From the NCBI GenBank assembly GCA_012931725.1, contig WHSA01001063.1, positions 205,964 through 269,963 on the forward strand: a DNA stretch of 64,000 bases. The letters are read 5' to 3'. Numbering within the stretch: position 1 is the first letter of the stretch; every line of letters begins with the position of its first letter. Below the pieces are notes generated by a model that worked only from the letters and a program-made list of their open reading frames with translations, was not told the DNA's origin and ran no database searches. The position numbers and the translations under genes are program-made. Of the stretch, positions 11,801 to 24,011 are shown piece after piece. This DNA is from Litsea cubeba. Lineage: Eukaryota > Streptophyta > Magnoliopsida > Laurales > Lauraceae.

Positions 11801-14690
11801 CCTTTCAACTTTCAAGACCTAAACTAAAATCACAGAACTGCACCTTAACTCATGTTTTATGTTCAAACTATTTAAATTTGAACTTACCAATATCAGAAGA
11901 GGACATCCACATAAATCTAGAGTAAACTTACCCTAATTTAAATTGCTGAAAAAGTTTATTAAATGGATTGGAAACGAAATTCTTTAATCCTTTTATTTAT
12001 TGATAATAAATTCTTTTTACCCACACTCTCTCTCCCCGATGCAAATGGGTTAAGTATTCCGTGCGGGGTATTTGAATCTAAAAATCAGATATATAATGCA
12101 TAGAAAAATTCGATGAAAGAGCTTCAAAATAAAATTCTCAAATATACAAGTGGGGGCCAAGTAGACTCGCAAGTATGAATGTAACTTAAAGTTATATAGA
12201 GCCTCAAAACCTATATTTATTTGTTTTTATAATGTGAATGTAAACTTATTGGGTCTGTATGCTCTGGTCAAAGCGTTCACAAATTCGATTTCAGCTCCAA
12301 TTGTTCTAAATCTTACATGCATGGGTTCAGACCTAGTTTTGAAATCCTCCCAAATCCTAAAATAGATTTCATTTCTTCTTTATTAGAACAAGGAGACTTT
12401 GAACCGGATACCCATCTGCCTATCCAAATTTACATATCCTAAAATAGGTTCCATATCTACTATATTCAAAACTGGAGACTTTAAATACTCAGATAATGAG
12501 ATCTATGCTTAGGCCAGTGGGCATTTGAAGCAAAACTCATTAAGACAGCACTACAACTGTAGTGCAATTAGAAGCCTCAGTTGCAGAGCTCACTTGGGCC
12601 TTGGCAAAGCACCGACTTTAATTTGATATTCATCCAACATTTGCTTTAATCTTAATCGAGCTTGCTCTTGCTCGCAGCTCGATTGACCTTGCAAAAATCA
12701 CTGTAGGTACATAGGCTCTCCATCCAGAAACTAAAAAATGTGAAACTCAAGGGATATTATTAAATCAAGACTTAAAAGAGGATTAGTGACCTTTTCATCC
12801 GTCCTCAACCACGTACTATTATAAAAGGCATCCAATAGGGCCCCATCCCTGCCGCTTTGGATAATAACTCCTATTGAAAGACGCCAAATGCAACATTCAA
12901 TATGATGAGGACTTGATTAAAATTTTCTTCTTCAGTGTCCTAGCTGTATACTTTTATATATCATGCCGTGATTTTCGGAATCTATGAGATTTTCTAGACA
13001 ATCACACCAACCATCCTCCATTTTTATATGAAGATTTTGAGTAATTAATTTTTTATTTTAGTGATACTTGAAATGCTGCTTTTAGGTACGCAGTTACTCC
13101 TTCGTGTTAAGTGCTCGCTGCTTTCTCTACTACCACGCCACCACTTTTTAGTTGCGCAGTTGCTCCTTCATAATTCAATATCCCAGAGATGGATGTGTAT
13201 CAGTATTTATATATTATATGGGCACTTAAACATTGAACAGAAGGAACAGAGCCGCAAAAGTAAAACGCGGATATATTGCTACAGAAGTAGCAGAGAAGTA
13301 GTTGATGGAGAAGCAATCAGTGAAAAATGATGGGTTGTGGCGTTTTCAACATACGCAGCATGTTGTTTTGTATTTACTATTACTAGATATTAGAATCGAA
13401 GCATGAAAAGCTATTATAATTAACGCGGTGGTAAGACTTTATACTAAAGTATAGTAACATATCATATTAATTATACTAGTCTGCTACTACGGACCCAAAC
13501 CGGACGGATGTCCAGTGCTCATTGTGTCATCACTCATCAGCCACGTGATGAGACTTGAAAAGGGCAATTCAATGGGAGATGGATGGTCAGGTAAACGAAT
13601 GGAGCTGGGGAGGAATGATGCTAGTCAAAGTGGTATTAAATTCATCCACACCCTTGCAAGTCTTAATAAGCTGCCGGACTAGACACTTGGAACCAGTATA
13701 TTTATTGCAGACGAGAGGATCTGTCGTAGTAGGCGTAGCAGTTGCTCTTTTCATTTATTCCATCTATTTATTGCATCCATGCATGTGAATTCTTGTCATC
13801 CAAGTCATTCTTCAAATTAAAGTATCATCTATCGACGCAGTGTAATTACTAAATACTAATATAAGCACCTTTTGCGTACGAATGTCACATGCAAGAGTCA
13901 AGAGAATGGACTAAAGAAGCAGGTGATTCGAGCTAACTACAGTGTGGATAAAACTTGATAAATTGGTTTTTGGGACGAAGCTTGGATTTTTGTTTTAATC
14001 CAATAATTTTCCATCATTAGATACTGAGTTGAAATACAGAGAGTGTGCAATGATGGAATTAGAAAATATACCTTGGGGCCGATAGAAAAAAAAAAAAAAA
14101 AAAAGACTTGGGCCAATGTAAAAAAAAAAGGAGAAGGCAAACCTTTTCAAGACCCCAAAACCAAGTGTAGAGAAATTAAGCGGAGCAACGTCTAATCCAC
14201 TTCACAAATTGGACCCTGATTTTTATTAAGTATAAATTAATAGATTTTGATGGAATAATTTTTTTTTTCTTTCCAAATTGCGATGGGGTAGGGGATTTAA
14301 ACTCACCACTCTCATTCATACAATGATGCCCCTTGCCAGATGAGCTCCGGCTTGAGACTTCATTGAACTCCTTGACTATAAAATTAGGAGAGGGTGCTTG
14401 GGCTTCAGATGTTTTATTTTCAACCGAACTGGCTGAAGTGAGGATTCTACTGCATGTTGTAACATAAAATGGGTCACAACCTACAAGTCATGTTTGAGGG
14501 CCATGAAAGATGAATAAAATTGACGGTGGTGGTCACAGCAGGTGCCACGGTGCCACCCCCTGCAAGTTTAAACCCCGTATGGCATACGCCAAAAGAACGC
14601 CAATTCGGTCCCCACATGGGGTTCGGCCTTTTCCCACTGGGGAGTGGGGACGCGTCTGAAACTACGCGGTTTCGAGTCACAAAACCGCTT

Positions 14691-14692
<2 letters not shown>
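8869..14692. other. Long intergenic stretch upstream of the expansin, no gene seen
   Basis: About 5.8 kb of AT-rich DNA without a convincing coding region on either strand. I see an A-run near 9820-9835, a purine run near 9690-9720, and a weak 83-bp-period duplication at 12354-12491 (TCCTAAAATAG...GGAGACTTT twice). A G-box-like CACGTG lies near 13543 and another A-run at 14086-14104. Distal regulatory DNA for the expansin may lie here but nothing specific can be shown. Confidence 0.5.

Positions 14693-14722
<30 letters not shown>
14693..14722. repeat. (CT)15 microsatellite
   Basis: Fifteen uninterrupted CT units about 430 bp upstream of the expansin start codon. CT/GA tracts are common in plant core promoters and leaders; here it lies too far upstream to be in the leader unless transcription starts earlier than I assume. 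Confidence 0.95.
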
Positions 14723-14726
<4 letters not shown>

Positions 14727-15152
14727 TTTACTCTTCTGTTACTTCTCAGTCTTTGGTGTGTAGTGTACTACAATGAACCAAGTGAAAAATAGTGAAAGTG
14801 ACCTCGCTAACAAAACCGCTTTCCGGTTGTTTGTGTATGGTATAGAGGCAGCGGTCTGGGTCCCAGCCATGACATGAGCCAAATGTATGTTGGTTGTGAG
14901 AGATACCAATCCCCAACACCCCCTTCCCCTCCCCCGCACAAACTTCTATTTAATCCCACTCGACCCCTCCTCTTCCCTTTACCTTATCACTCATCTCTCT
15001 CTCTTTTCTCCCCAATTCCTTCCTTCCCTAGCCTCTGCCTCTCTATCCACCTACCCTGTAATGTCCTGCATTCTTCTCTCCCATTTCTTTCTGGCTATAC
15101 TAGTCTGCTTTGACTGTTTTGGAATCTAAGCCACCTCTTCTTTTGCAGGAAA
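14723..15152 (+). promoter_or_regulatory. Expansin proximal promoter and pyrimidine-rich leader
   Basis: A TATA-like TCTATTTAATCCC lies at about 14944-14956, roughly 200 bp before the start codon, and is followed by a CT-rich stretch up to 15120 typical of plant 5' leaders. Directly before the ATG the sequence CTTCTTTTGCAG (ends 15148) looks like a 3' splice site, so a 5'UTR intron is possible but no donor can be picked with confidence. Start-site assignment is inference. Confidence 0.5.
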
Positions 15153-16473
15153 ATGGCTCCTCTTAGGCTTCTCTTTCTGGGGTTCCTCTCAATTCTAAAA
15201 TATGTTCATGGATATGGCTATGGTGGGGGTTGGACTAATGCTCATGCCACCTTCTACGGAGGGGGTGATGCCTCTGGGACAATGGGTAAACGTTTTGTAA
15301 TGAGTGAAAATACGTATTTTTATTCCTATTCACATTCCACTCCACCCACAGACTGAGCAGAGACGTCACATTTTCGCAGAATCCTCATATTCTCATCTCT
15401 TGCTTTTTTTTTTTTTATTATAATTTTCTTCTTTATTTAGGTGGGGCTTGCGGGTATGGGAACCTCTACAGCCAGGGCTATGGGACTAACACCGCAGCAC
15501 TGAGCACTGCTCTTTTCAACAATGGCCTGAGCTGTGGGTCTTGTTATGAGATTAGGTGCGCGAATGACCCCAAGTGGTGCCTCCCAGGCTCCATAGTGGT
15601 CACCGCCACCAACTTCTGCCCACCAAACAACGCTCTCCCCAACAATGCAGGGGGCTGGTGTAACCCTCCCCAGCAGCATTTCGACCTCTCCCAACCTGTC
15701 TTCCAGCACATTGCTCAGTACAGAGCCGGGATCGTGCCTGTTGCCTATAGAAGGTAACAGAGTCTCTCCTTTTTTTTCCCCCTCAGACGAATTCCTCGTG
15801 TTTGGTTGTGGTGCACTGCGATTACAACTTCAAATCTTTTTGTAAATCTTCTAGCAAAAGAAAAGGAAAAAGATTCTTTTTGTATATCTTCCACTTCCCC
15901 CACAAAAGAACTTTTTTTTTTCAAGAGAATTGCAAAAATACTAAGTTTTGGGGGTCTTGGAGCCAGACAGGGATTTGGGACCACATTTTTGTCTTTTTTC
16001 GCTGGAGAACAGGGACAAAATAAAGCATAACCCAATTCTCATGTTTGGTAAATTTATTAATGTGGGAGGGACATTGACTAATCAACTTGAGTTTGGTTTC
16101 CAATTTTCATTTAGTCTCTTGAGGGGTTACTTACTGAGCTAGTGTTTCTCTCTTATGATATTACAGGGTGCCCTGCAGGAAGAAGGGGGGAATCAGGTTC
16201 ACCATCAACGGTCATTCCTACTTCAACCTGGTCCTGATAACCAACGTGGGAGGTGCTGGAGATGTGCATGCGGTGATGATCAAGGGTTCCAGGACCGGAT
16301 GGCAGCCAATGTCCAGAAACTGGGGCCAGAACTGGCAAAGCAACAGCTACCTCAATGGCCAGAGCCTCTCTTTCAAGGTCACGACAAGCGACGGCCGAAG
16401 TGTGGTGTCCTACAACGTCGCTTCTGCTGGTTGGTCCTTTGGCCAGACCTTTAGTGGTGCTCAATTCCGCTAG
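15153..16473 (+). CDS. EXPA: Alpha-expansin (EXPA), three exons
   Basis: Alpha-expansins are secreted, non-enzymatic proteins that loosen cellulose-xyloglucan contacts in the growing cell wall. I read exons 15153-15285, 15441-15753 and 16167-16473, with GT-AG introns of 155 and 413 bp, giving 250 residues, the usual EXPA length. The product has a signal peptide (about residues 1-20, cut before YGYGGG). It has a GH45-like double-psi barrel with GGACGYGN at 45-52, conserved cysteines, the alpha-expansin insertion GWCNPP at 116-121 and HFD at 124-126. It also has a C-terminal polysaccharide-binding domain with the Trp-rich run GWQPMSRNWGQNW and the terminus FGQTFSGAQFR. The frame is continuous across both introns with no lesion, so it should be functional. 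It is closest in my memory to EXPA8/EXPA2-type proteins, but the exact orthologue is not determined. No gene neighbours are visible within the window. Confidence 0.97.
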
Positions 16474-17070
16474 GCACATATATAAAAGAACGCATGGCAC
16501 TGGAGCAGGAGCCGCCAGCAGGGCCTCCTAATTCCGATCCTAATTATATATATATATATATTAATTTATTACATGATATGATATGATCATGATGCAAGTC
16601 AGTCGCGAGTAGTAGTAGTTGCCAGATAATATTAGAGTCGTCACTCGTGAGTGGTGAGGACTGAGGAGGGCATATTTTAAAATGGCCCTCTCATCACTTG
16701 TATTTCATTGTTGTTTTCTATTCATGGGCCTTTTTTATTAGATTGCAGGGGCCTCTACTGAGGGGTAGAAAATGAGCAGTGTTTCTGTTGGGACTTAAAA
16801 AAGACAGACTGGCTGAGGTGGACTTTTACCACCCGCCACTAATTGACACTGTGTAGGGACTTTTTGGTTTGCCTTTTTTGGTTTGCCTTTTTTTGGTTTT
16901 TTTTTTTCTCTAATAGTTTTAATTTTTCAGATGGGAGGGGAGAAAAGTTCTAATCTTCTTGTGTGTGTTTGTATGTAAGCGTCAATTGTAATCAGCTACT
17001 TGCTGAATATGTCCTATGCTATACTTGTACGAGATCTTTATGTTCGTCTGAATGAAAAAAAGTTTTTTTG
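16474..17070 (+). other. Expansin 3' UTR and downstream sequence
   Basis: Non-coding and AT-rich, with a TA run at about 16543-16562 and a TTTTTTGGTTTGCC direct repeat near 16860-16900. GTCTGAATGAAAAAAAG near 17045 could act as a degenerate plant polyadenylation signal. The exact 3' end is unknown. Confidence 0.45.
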
Positions 17071-17744
17071 ACTCTTACAGTAGTCGATAACTTGATGTTG
17101 TTGTCCTAGTCATTTGTTGAGGCACTAGAACGAACTGGCTATTGGAAAATATATATCTTGTCAGATTAGGATTTCTATTATTTTGGGTTTAGTAGTTAAA
17201 AATGGAAAGGCTTCAACAGGTGACTTCATTTCAAGTCGGATTTTCTTTTTATTTATTTAAGCTTAGATAGAAAGTAGTTGCTCTAGAAGAAGTTATTGTT
17301 TTCTTAATATGCAATCTTCTCCTTTGTATAAGCGACGATGGTAATAGAGTAAAAGGGTAATAGAATAATAGTGTGTTTATTTTCTCATGCTCCCTTGCAA
17401 GTTGCATCAATGGACATGATTTATGAAAGTATTTCGTCTTGTATCAAGAAATAGCAAAATCCCTTTCGCCACAATGGAATCTATTGAATGCGTGGCCTGC
17501 CATCAACCAGCGCCCAGAGGCCACCTAGCCTTCGATCCAGTCCCTTATATGACCAATTTAATTGGCAATGGCATACATTTGATTCCATTTGAGATAATAA
17601 ATAGTTACTATTGGGCTTTCTTCACAAGAAATCTAAACGATAGTCATTAAAAGAGCTCATAAAATTGACGGTTAAGGTCATTTGATCACATTGATATTGG
17701 GGCTACTCTCAATCCACTACCAAATCCACCTCTCTCTCTACCCT
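17071..17744. other. Intergenic, no gene seen
   Basis: AT-rich sequence between the expansin 3' end and the next LTR. No coding region, element terminus or repeat recognised. Confidence 0.5.
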
Positions 17745-18311
17745 CAATCATTCACAACCCGAGTCCCGAGATTTGATTACTCCGGACAAACCTTGAGTTG
17801 CGATCCATACTTACTCTCATAAATTCCGAATTAACCGAAATTAAAATGAAATCCACAAGAGATAAACAAATATTCACACCTGTTAAATTTACAATTCTTG
17901 CGGAATTATATATACATTGACGATAACAATACTTTACAAGTCTTTTACCAAAAGTAAAGTTTTTTTATACAAATAAAGTTTCATTTTATTTTCCTATTTT
18001 GTCACACCTTGCACATCTATATGAGTCCTTTACATAAAAGTAAAGTTCATATACACATTTGATTCATTATTTCCTATTTATTTATGCCACACCTTGCATT
18101 ACAATGCAAGAGGACATCTATTTACTATTCAAATGAATACACAAAAGTATTTTCAAAAAAGTTTCCAAAATGTTCTAATTCAATTCGCACTCCGATTCAC
18201 GTCCATTTAGTCAATCCTCCTAGAGGAATCTGATTGGCCTCCTCCACAGGCGGCCAATCGGCCAATCAGACAGGCAATTAGGCCTGTAATATCATCAATA
18301 ACACTGTGAAC

Positions 18312-19524
18312 TAGAGGTGTTCAACGGGTCAAACCCGCGGGTTTCGGGTCAAACCCGACCAGACTCGACATATTTTATGTGGGTGAAAACCCACACGAAC
18401 CCAAACCCGACCAGACCCGACATATTTTATGTGGGTGAAAACCCACACGAACCCAACCGGTTTGGGTCACGGGTTGGTCGGGTCATGGGTCAGACGGGTC
18501 ACGGGTCAGTTTTTTTTTTTTTTTTTTTTCATGTAGAAGACCAAGGATAAAAATCTAAGGTATTTGGTTGTTGGTTGATTTAAGGGAGGAAGACATTTTC
18601 TAGATTAAGTTACCTGAACTTAAGGAGAAGGTTAAGGCATCTTGTCTTTCTAAGACTATATAAGTCAGTGTTCTCACCCCCTCTTAGGTACTCAATTTTG
18701 CATGAAAATATTATTCTCTCTCTTTCTCTATTTGGTGGTGAATATGGTGTGAGAACTAGACAAGTGAATCTTTAAGTTTCAGCTTGGAGTGTAATTACTG
18801 ATTACTCTTCCCCTTTGTTGCTGTGTCAATTTGTATCAGAGCAACAAAAGGTATCTTCTTGTTTCTTTTTCATAGAAAAAAGAGTCCTTTTTTAAGATTC
18901 TATTATTAACTTTTGCAATTTTCAAATTAATGATAGTTCATGTACAGCCCCCACTAGCTGAATCCTATTCCCTCACAACCCATAAAGTTAAGTCCCTTAT
19001 CTGATCTCCTAAGCTGCTATTCACCTTTGCAGTCTCTTTAACAGAGCCATGTACAACAGCTGTCCTTCATGTTGCTGATAGTTGGTCATTGATCAAGGTA
19101 AAATCTCGAACATGTTTCATCAGGAAGCTTCAGAAGTTCCATATTTTTATGGAAAGAGAGATCCAAACATCTTAAATTGGATTAAATTACTGGAAGAGTG
19201 TTTTACGTGGCATAAATTGAAAGGTACTCCATGTAAAGATTATACAAGAGGAAAACTTCAAGGAGATGAATGAGTGTGGTAGGAAGAAATATAATATCAA
19301 TTGTATTAACCTCCACAACCATTTATACTAACACGGTCTTCTACATGAGAAAAAAAAAACACGGGTTCACGGGTCACCCGGTAACCCGACCCGTGAGACC
19401 CGTTACCGTACCAATGGTCATGGGTCGGGTCGGGTCGGGGTCGAGCATATAAATTATGGGTGGAGTGACCCACCCATTGACCCAAGGGTCGGGTCGGGTT
19501 ACCGGTTCATTTTGTACACCTCTA
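18312..19524. mobile_element. Non-autonomous hAT-like element with a retroelement fragment inside
   Basis: The termini TAGAGGTGTTCAACGGG (left) and, read inward on minus, TAGAGGTGTACAAAATG (right) share the first 9 bases and fit hAT terminal inverted repeats. The 8-bp flanks CTGTGAAC (18304-18311) and CTATGAGC (19525-19532) agree at six positions. Both subterminal regions are dense in GGGTC/GACCC words (18330-18510 and 19360-19500), as expected for hAT transposase-binding repeats. There is no transposase. The centre, about 18550-19276, is retroelement-like. The element sits inside the LTR 17750-21490 and is therefore younger than it. Confidence 0.75.
18550..19276 (+). pseudogene. LTR-retroelement 5' fragment (leader, PBS-like site, gag start)
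   Basis: The segment contains a TATA-like GACTATATAAG (about 18654) and a primer-binding-like TTTGTATCAGAGCAAC (about 18829-18844), one base off the usual tRNA-Met site. An ORF at 19082-19273 has the stretch VPYFYGKRDPNILNWIKLL, similar to the start of plant retroelement gag ('F-x-G-x-x-D-P...W'). The ORF stops after 63 codons and there is no pol, so it is a fragment carried in the hAT element. Whether it was captured or inserted later cannot be told. Confidence 0.5.
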
Positions 19525-20316
19525 CTATGAGCACGACGGTTCAACAATGTATATACAGATCTATGATACTACATGCTAAATCATATACTTCATCAAAAAC
19601 ATTGTAAACACGACGGTTGAACAATGTATATATAGATCTATGATAGTACATTGCTAAAGCATATACTACATCTGTCAATTTACCAATTTAACAGTTCTAA
19701 AATTAATAATCAGTAACAATTCAAATTAATAACAATAACCTTCACATATGAGTCACGTAATAATAATTACTAGATAACAACTACAATAATATAATTTCAC
19801 TTCAGTTCTTCCTAAAGGAAGCATTCATTGTATTTGTAAATACAAATACTAGTCATTCATTAATTATTTAGTGATATTCATTGAGTACTCTTCACTAAGT
19901 GACTTTTCATTCAGTATTGGGGGGATTTACCAGTGTCTGGATCAGAGATCACCGGCATCACCACGGAGCTCCGAAACGCCCACAGTTCATCTGCTGTAGT
20001 AGGATTGTTCATTAATTCATTTTAGCTCTATAACGAGCTTAAGAAACTACTATGTAGTGCCAGACTCGATAATCAATTCAATCAATTCCATAAATTTCGT
20101 TCAAACTTCTAAACCAAATCTTTGGGTGAAACGTTCATCATCTAATGTACATGTTATTCTTGATGAACATCACTTTAATTGTGATTTGTACATTATGATA
20201 TCCTTAACTAACACCTATGAAGGTTTAGATACCACTAACACTAGCCTGAGCCAATAGGCTTTTATTCAGAAAAATCAGATCTCAATCTGCCATTTTCCTC
20301 AAGTTCAGTTACCTTG

Positions 20317-20660
20317 TCGGTTAACCGAATTTTGAGATACGGCTAACCGAGCCACGATTCAGTTAGCTTTACAGAACCTTGCAATTTCTAACAATTTTTC
20401 CCAACTCGGTCACCTTGTCGGTCATCGATTCGGCTGGCCGAACACATTTTGGCTATATTTCGGTCAGCTTTGTAGAAACTTGACTTTTGATGGAAATTCC
20501 TGACAAAAACTTCGGTCACCCTTTGGCTGGCAAAATTCACGAATTCGGCTAGCCGAACATCGTCAGTCAGTTCACGGTCAGCTTTCCAGAAGCTGAATTT
20601 CACTAGAAAATCAACCAAGATGGGTTCGGTCAGCAGTTCGTTTGACCGAACTTCTCCTAG
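20317..20660. repeat. Array of GGCTAGCC/GGTTAACC palindromes in the second solo LTR
   Basis: Perfect palindromes TCGGTTAACCGA (20317-20328) and TTCGGCTAGCCGAA (20544-20557) occur with relatives CGGCTAACCGAG (20340-20351) and TTCGGCTGGCCGAA (20429-20442) and half-sites TTCGGTCA. Spacers include CAGAAGCTG/CAGAACC-type strings. The position in the LTR matches the CGCTCGAGCG array at 5305-5417. Confidence 0.8.
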
Positions 20661-21809
20661 AACTTCAGAATTTCTGAGTTCTTTTGAAGTGAAATTCGGA
20701 ATTTGAACTCTATGAGTTCTAATAACTTCCATAACATCCTCAATCAATAAAAATGCATATACTTGCCTTATTTGAAGATTAATTGACAAAAAGCACTTTG
20801 TTTAGCTTGATTCTTGAAATGAAAATCCCTTCAATCCAAGCTTATAGCTCAAAGAAGAGAAAACTTGAGCTCTCTCTCAAGCTCCAAGTCTCCAAAATTG
20901 GAAGCAACTCGTGGAGAAGATGAAGTAGATGAAGTCCTCTTCAAAAATCAATGAATCAATTCAAAACTTGCTACTAGATGAAGAAAATGGGAGAAGGAAG
21001 GTGAAAGGCTCTAGGGTTTGGAGCTCTTCACTTCACTTGGCTGGGATTGAGTTGAATGAACTCAATTTGAGTTCATCTTATCCTATATAAGCCTAAGTTC
21101 ACACTAAGCCCGCCTCACATTCTCTCATTTACAATTCGAGTCAAATGAAGGGTCATTTGATACATTTTAAGTCGAATGAGTTCAAGTCTTTTATGAAAGT
21201 TGACGTACTCTCTGAGACATACGCGTTGGTATCAAGAGTTACCGTATTCAACGAAATATGCAGAAATCCGTATTTACGGAAAACTCCTTATTTTCCTTCG
21301 TTTTAGTCTAAAATCAATTCAAATCATGCAATCTCATTCATTAACATTTCATTAAGTCCAAATCAATCATTTGAGGTTAATTCAACTTAATTTGGTCATT
21401 AACCATCATTAGATTAATTAAACATAGTTAATTAGTCTTGATTTCAATCAATTAGAGTTAATCTTTATTATCTCGGGACGAGGTGTAACACAATCTCATT
21501 GGCATGCATGGACTCCACATGTTTATGGGTTGAGTGCTTTTTGATACATGGTGGCTTTGTACTTCAATACGGTCTCTGTCTCTTACTGAAATTAAGAGAA
21601 TTTCTATATTTCACCAAAAGGCAATGGGCCTAAATTCCAAAATTCTCCAAAGACATTTGAAAACTTTTAGGTGGTTAGGATCTTGAAAATGCTGCAAAAA
21701 AATAAGGCATTTGCAAACGTGAGGGGACAAGCCATGATATCGTGTATAAAAAGAACTTGGCACCTCAAATTCTTCATAGAAATTCTAAGCAAGGAAACAT
21801 GCACTTTAA

Positions 21810-22828
21810 GGCACGTTTGGTAAACAGTGAGAAACCCTTTATTTAGAGGATTCTCTCGTTCTCATGGGTCCAACATATCCTCACAGAAAATATCTAAAGA
21901 GAGTTTCTGGTTTGGTAAATAGAGACGATTCCTACCATCCGTGGATTTGTGATACAACGGTCATTGGATTTTTGTGATTTTCTCAAATTTCATGAAAAAT
22001 CAAGAGCTGAGTTTTTACTCCGTAGCTGTCCTTGGCTCTCTAGAGATTTTGCACGGTTTGGATGTTCCAAAATGGGGCCCATAAAAATTTTAAAAAAAGT
22101 ATTTTAGAGTTTGAACAAATTTTCAAATATCTCAAAATCCATGATGGATCAACAGTTGAAAATTAACCTCATAGTCGTTATAGACGTTCTAACCAAGATT
22201 AACAGTTCAGATCTTGATTCTGGGACCCAAATATTAGGATTCCAAAATAAAAAAATATGACCTCTGTCTTACCGGTTTCATGCTATCGCTGCACCATCCC
22301 TGCGTTCTGAAGTTGAAAGTATGTTCAATGGCAGCTATGTTTTTGTGATTTTTTTTAATGATCCATGACGAATCATGCCTTCAAATTTAACACCATAGCC
22401 ATTCGAGGCATTTTGAAGAGACTGAATTGTTTTGATTTTACAAAAGGGCCCCATAGAAATGAGATAATTTAATTGAATGGTCTAGAATCTTTTACAATTA
22501 TCCCAAAAAATAGGGCAAATAAACGGTTGATTTTTCATCTGGAAGCCATTTTGAACCTTTTAAATGTGATTAACGGCTCAAATCGTGTTTATGGAACTCA
22601 TATGCTAGGCTTTGAAAGCAAAACTGGTAACCCTATGTTACTGTGGGTTTTATTGTTGCAGCGCCTTTCTCTTCCAAAGTGGTTTTGCAGAATCGGATGG
22701 GGGGAGGTCTAAGTGTAGAGCGGAGACTTCACTGGCGCGATTTTCTTTTCTCTACCAAACATGGGTAATCAACAAAAGAGAGGAAAATGGGATGGATTCA
22801 GCGGGCGTGGATGTTTACCGAACGTCCC
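21810..22828. mobile_element. 1.0-kb TIR element flanked by TTAA
   Basis: The left end GGCACGTTTGGTAAAC and right end (inward on minus) GGGACGTTCGGTAAAC match at 14 of 16 bases. TTAA lies directly outside both ends (21806-21809 and 22829-22832). Because TTAA is palindromic, a TA target duplication with one longer TIR base is equally possible. No transposase. The interior is built of diverged units of about 150 bp with strings such as GATTAACGG, TGGGACCCAAA and CAAATATCTCAAAATCCATGAT. A related, incomplete copy lies at 32820-33490. The superfamily is unassigned; PIF/Harbinger-like and piggyBac-like are both conceivable. Confidence 0.65.
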
Positions 22829-22832
22829 TTAA

Positions 22833-24011
22833 TAAGAGAATTCATGAAAGGAATTTGTGATGCTTGGGATTTTTATACAATGATGTGATGGTGGTCCCTT
22901 GTTATTTCTAAATTTTGATTTTTTTTTTTTGTTAAAACTCGAAATTCCAACCACTTGGAGTTACACTTTTATCCTATAAAATATCTAGATTTCAACCCTC
23001 TTAAATATTTTTGCATGCTTCAGCCAAGAAAAGGAATCAAGAATTTCATCCCAAGAGCAGTTTTTGGAGAATTACAAATTCTTCATGTATGAATTCTTTG
23101 CAAAAGAAACATGCCCGGTAACTTGATGTACTTTCCAAGGAGGATATAAGTACGAACTAGCCTTTTAAGTATACTAGTGGAGCCTTGCACATGCACCGAA
23201 CACAGTTTTACTAAGAAAATCTTTAAAAAATAAAGCTCTTAAAAAATTCAGTAGAAGCTTCAATACATTTAAAAATCAAATTTCAACAGAAAATGAGTGA
23301 TTGTAAATTGCAAGGCCTGTGCAATGTCTAAATACAGCTGACACTACTTTTTTTCTATATATTTGAAAATAATAAAAAAATAATTTAGTGAGAAAAAGAT
23401 CTCAAAAGATAATTGATATGGAATTTATATAACTTTTTGAGAACATAAATCACATATTTCTAGATATTTTATCATGAATGTGTACAAAGAAATTTAAATT
23501 TACTTTATTTAACATGTCAGGTCGACTTATCAGTTTCCTAGTAGACTTGACCTGCTAAAGTTGGAGCCCAGTAGAAAGCATAGTCAAATTGATAACCTAT
23601 AGTTTTATAAAAAATAAAAATCAAAACTAAGAAACTAGATGAGCTTACTGTTCTAACCAATTACCACGGACATTATATGTTCACCTCAAAATCAAATTCT
23701 ACATCAGAATAAAAAAAAACTGATATGGTGGTTTTAGTTTTAACTTACAAAGAAGATTAACATCTCGCATCAACCGTAAAAAATAATGAAGAAATCCGGC
23801 TTGTCCTCAAGCGACAGGGATCAACAATGGTGAAAATATGATGTGAACTCTAACAAGTAAGATTTGCAGAGCACCTGTTGATCAATATTAGTAATTAACA
23901 TGTGCTTTGTTTTATTTTATAAGACGGACCACTATCAGGTAAAAAGAAGCAATACCTCTCGAAGAGTCGGCATCTTCTTTTGCTTGTTACAAAGTGCTAT
24001 ATTTTATACCA
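22833..24011. other. Intergenic, no gene seen
   Basis: AT-rich DNA with no coding region or element boundary that I can support. Confidence 0.5.

Larger units (their letters stand above)
17750..21490 (-). mobile_element. Second large solo LTR, CAATC duplication, with nested hAT
   Basis: On minus the repeat begins TGTTACACCTCGTCCC at 21490. CAATC occurs at 17745-17749 and 21491-21495, consistent with a 5-bp TSD. The left end ATTCACAACCCGAGTCCCGAG resembles the left end of the LTR at 3773 (TCACAGACCCGAGAATTCCC), but its first bases have decayed from the expected TG. Without the nested element and its duplication (18312-19532) the LTR is about 2.5 kb. A TATA-like TTATATAGG on minus lies near 21080-21090 and a palindrome array at 20317-20660. 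No coding domain is present. Confidence 0.6.

Noticed and set aside
15802..16035. Several 60-100 codon frames on both strands within the expansin second intron
   Set aside because: They lie in an intron with good splice sites; no similarity to known proteins.
19360..19500. GGGTCGGGTC runs as possible telomere-like repeat
   Set aside because: Not the plant telomere unit; they are subterminal words of the hAT-like element and match its left end.
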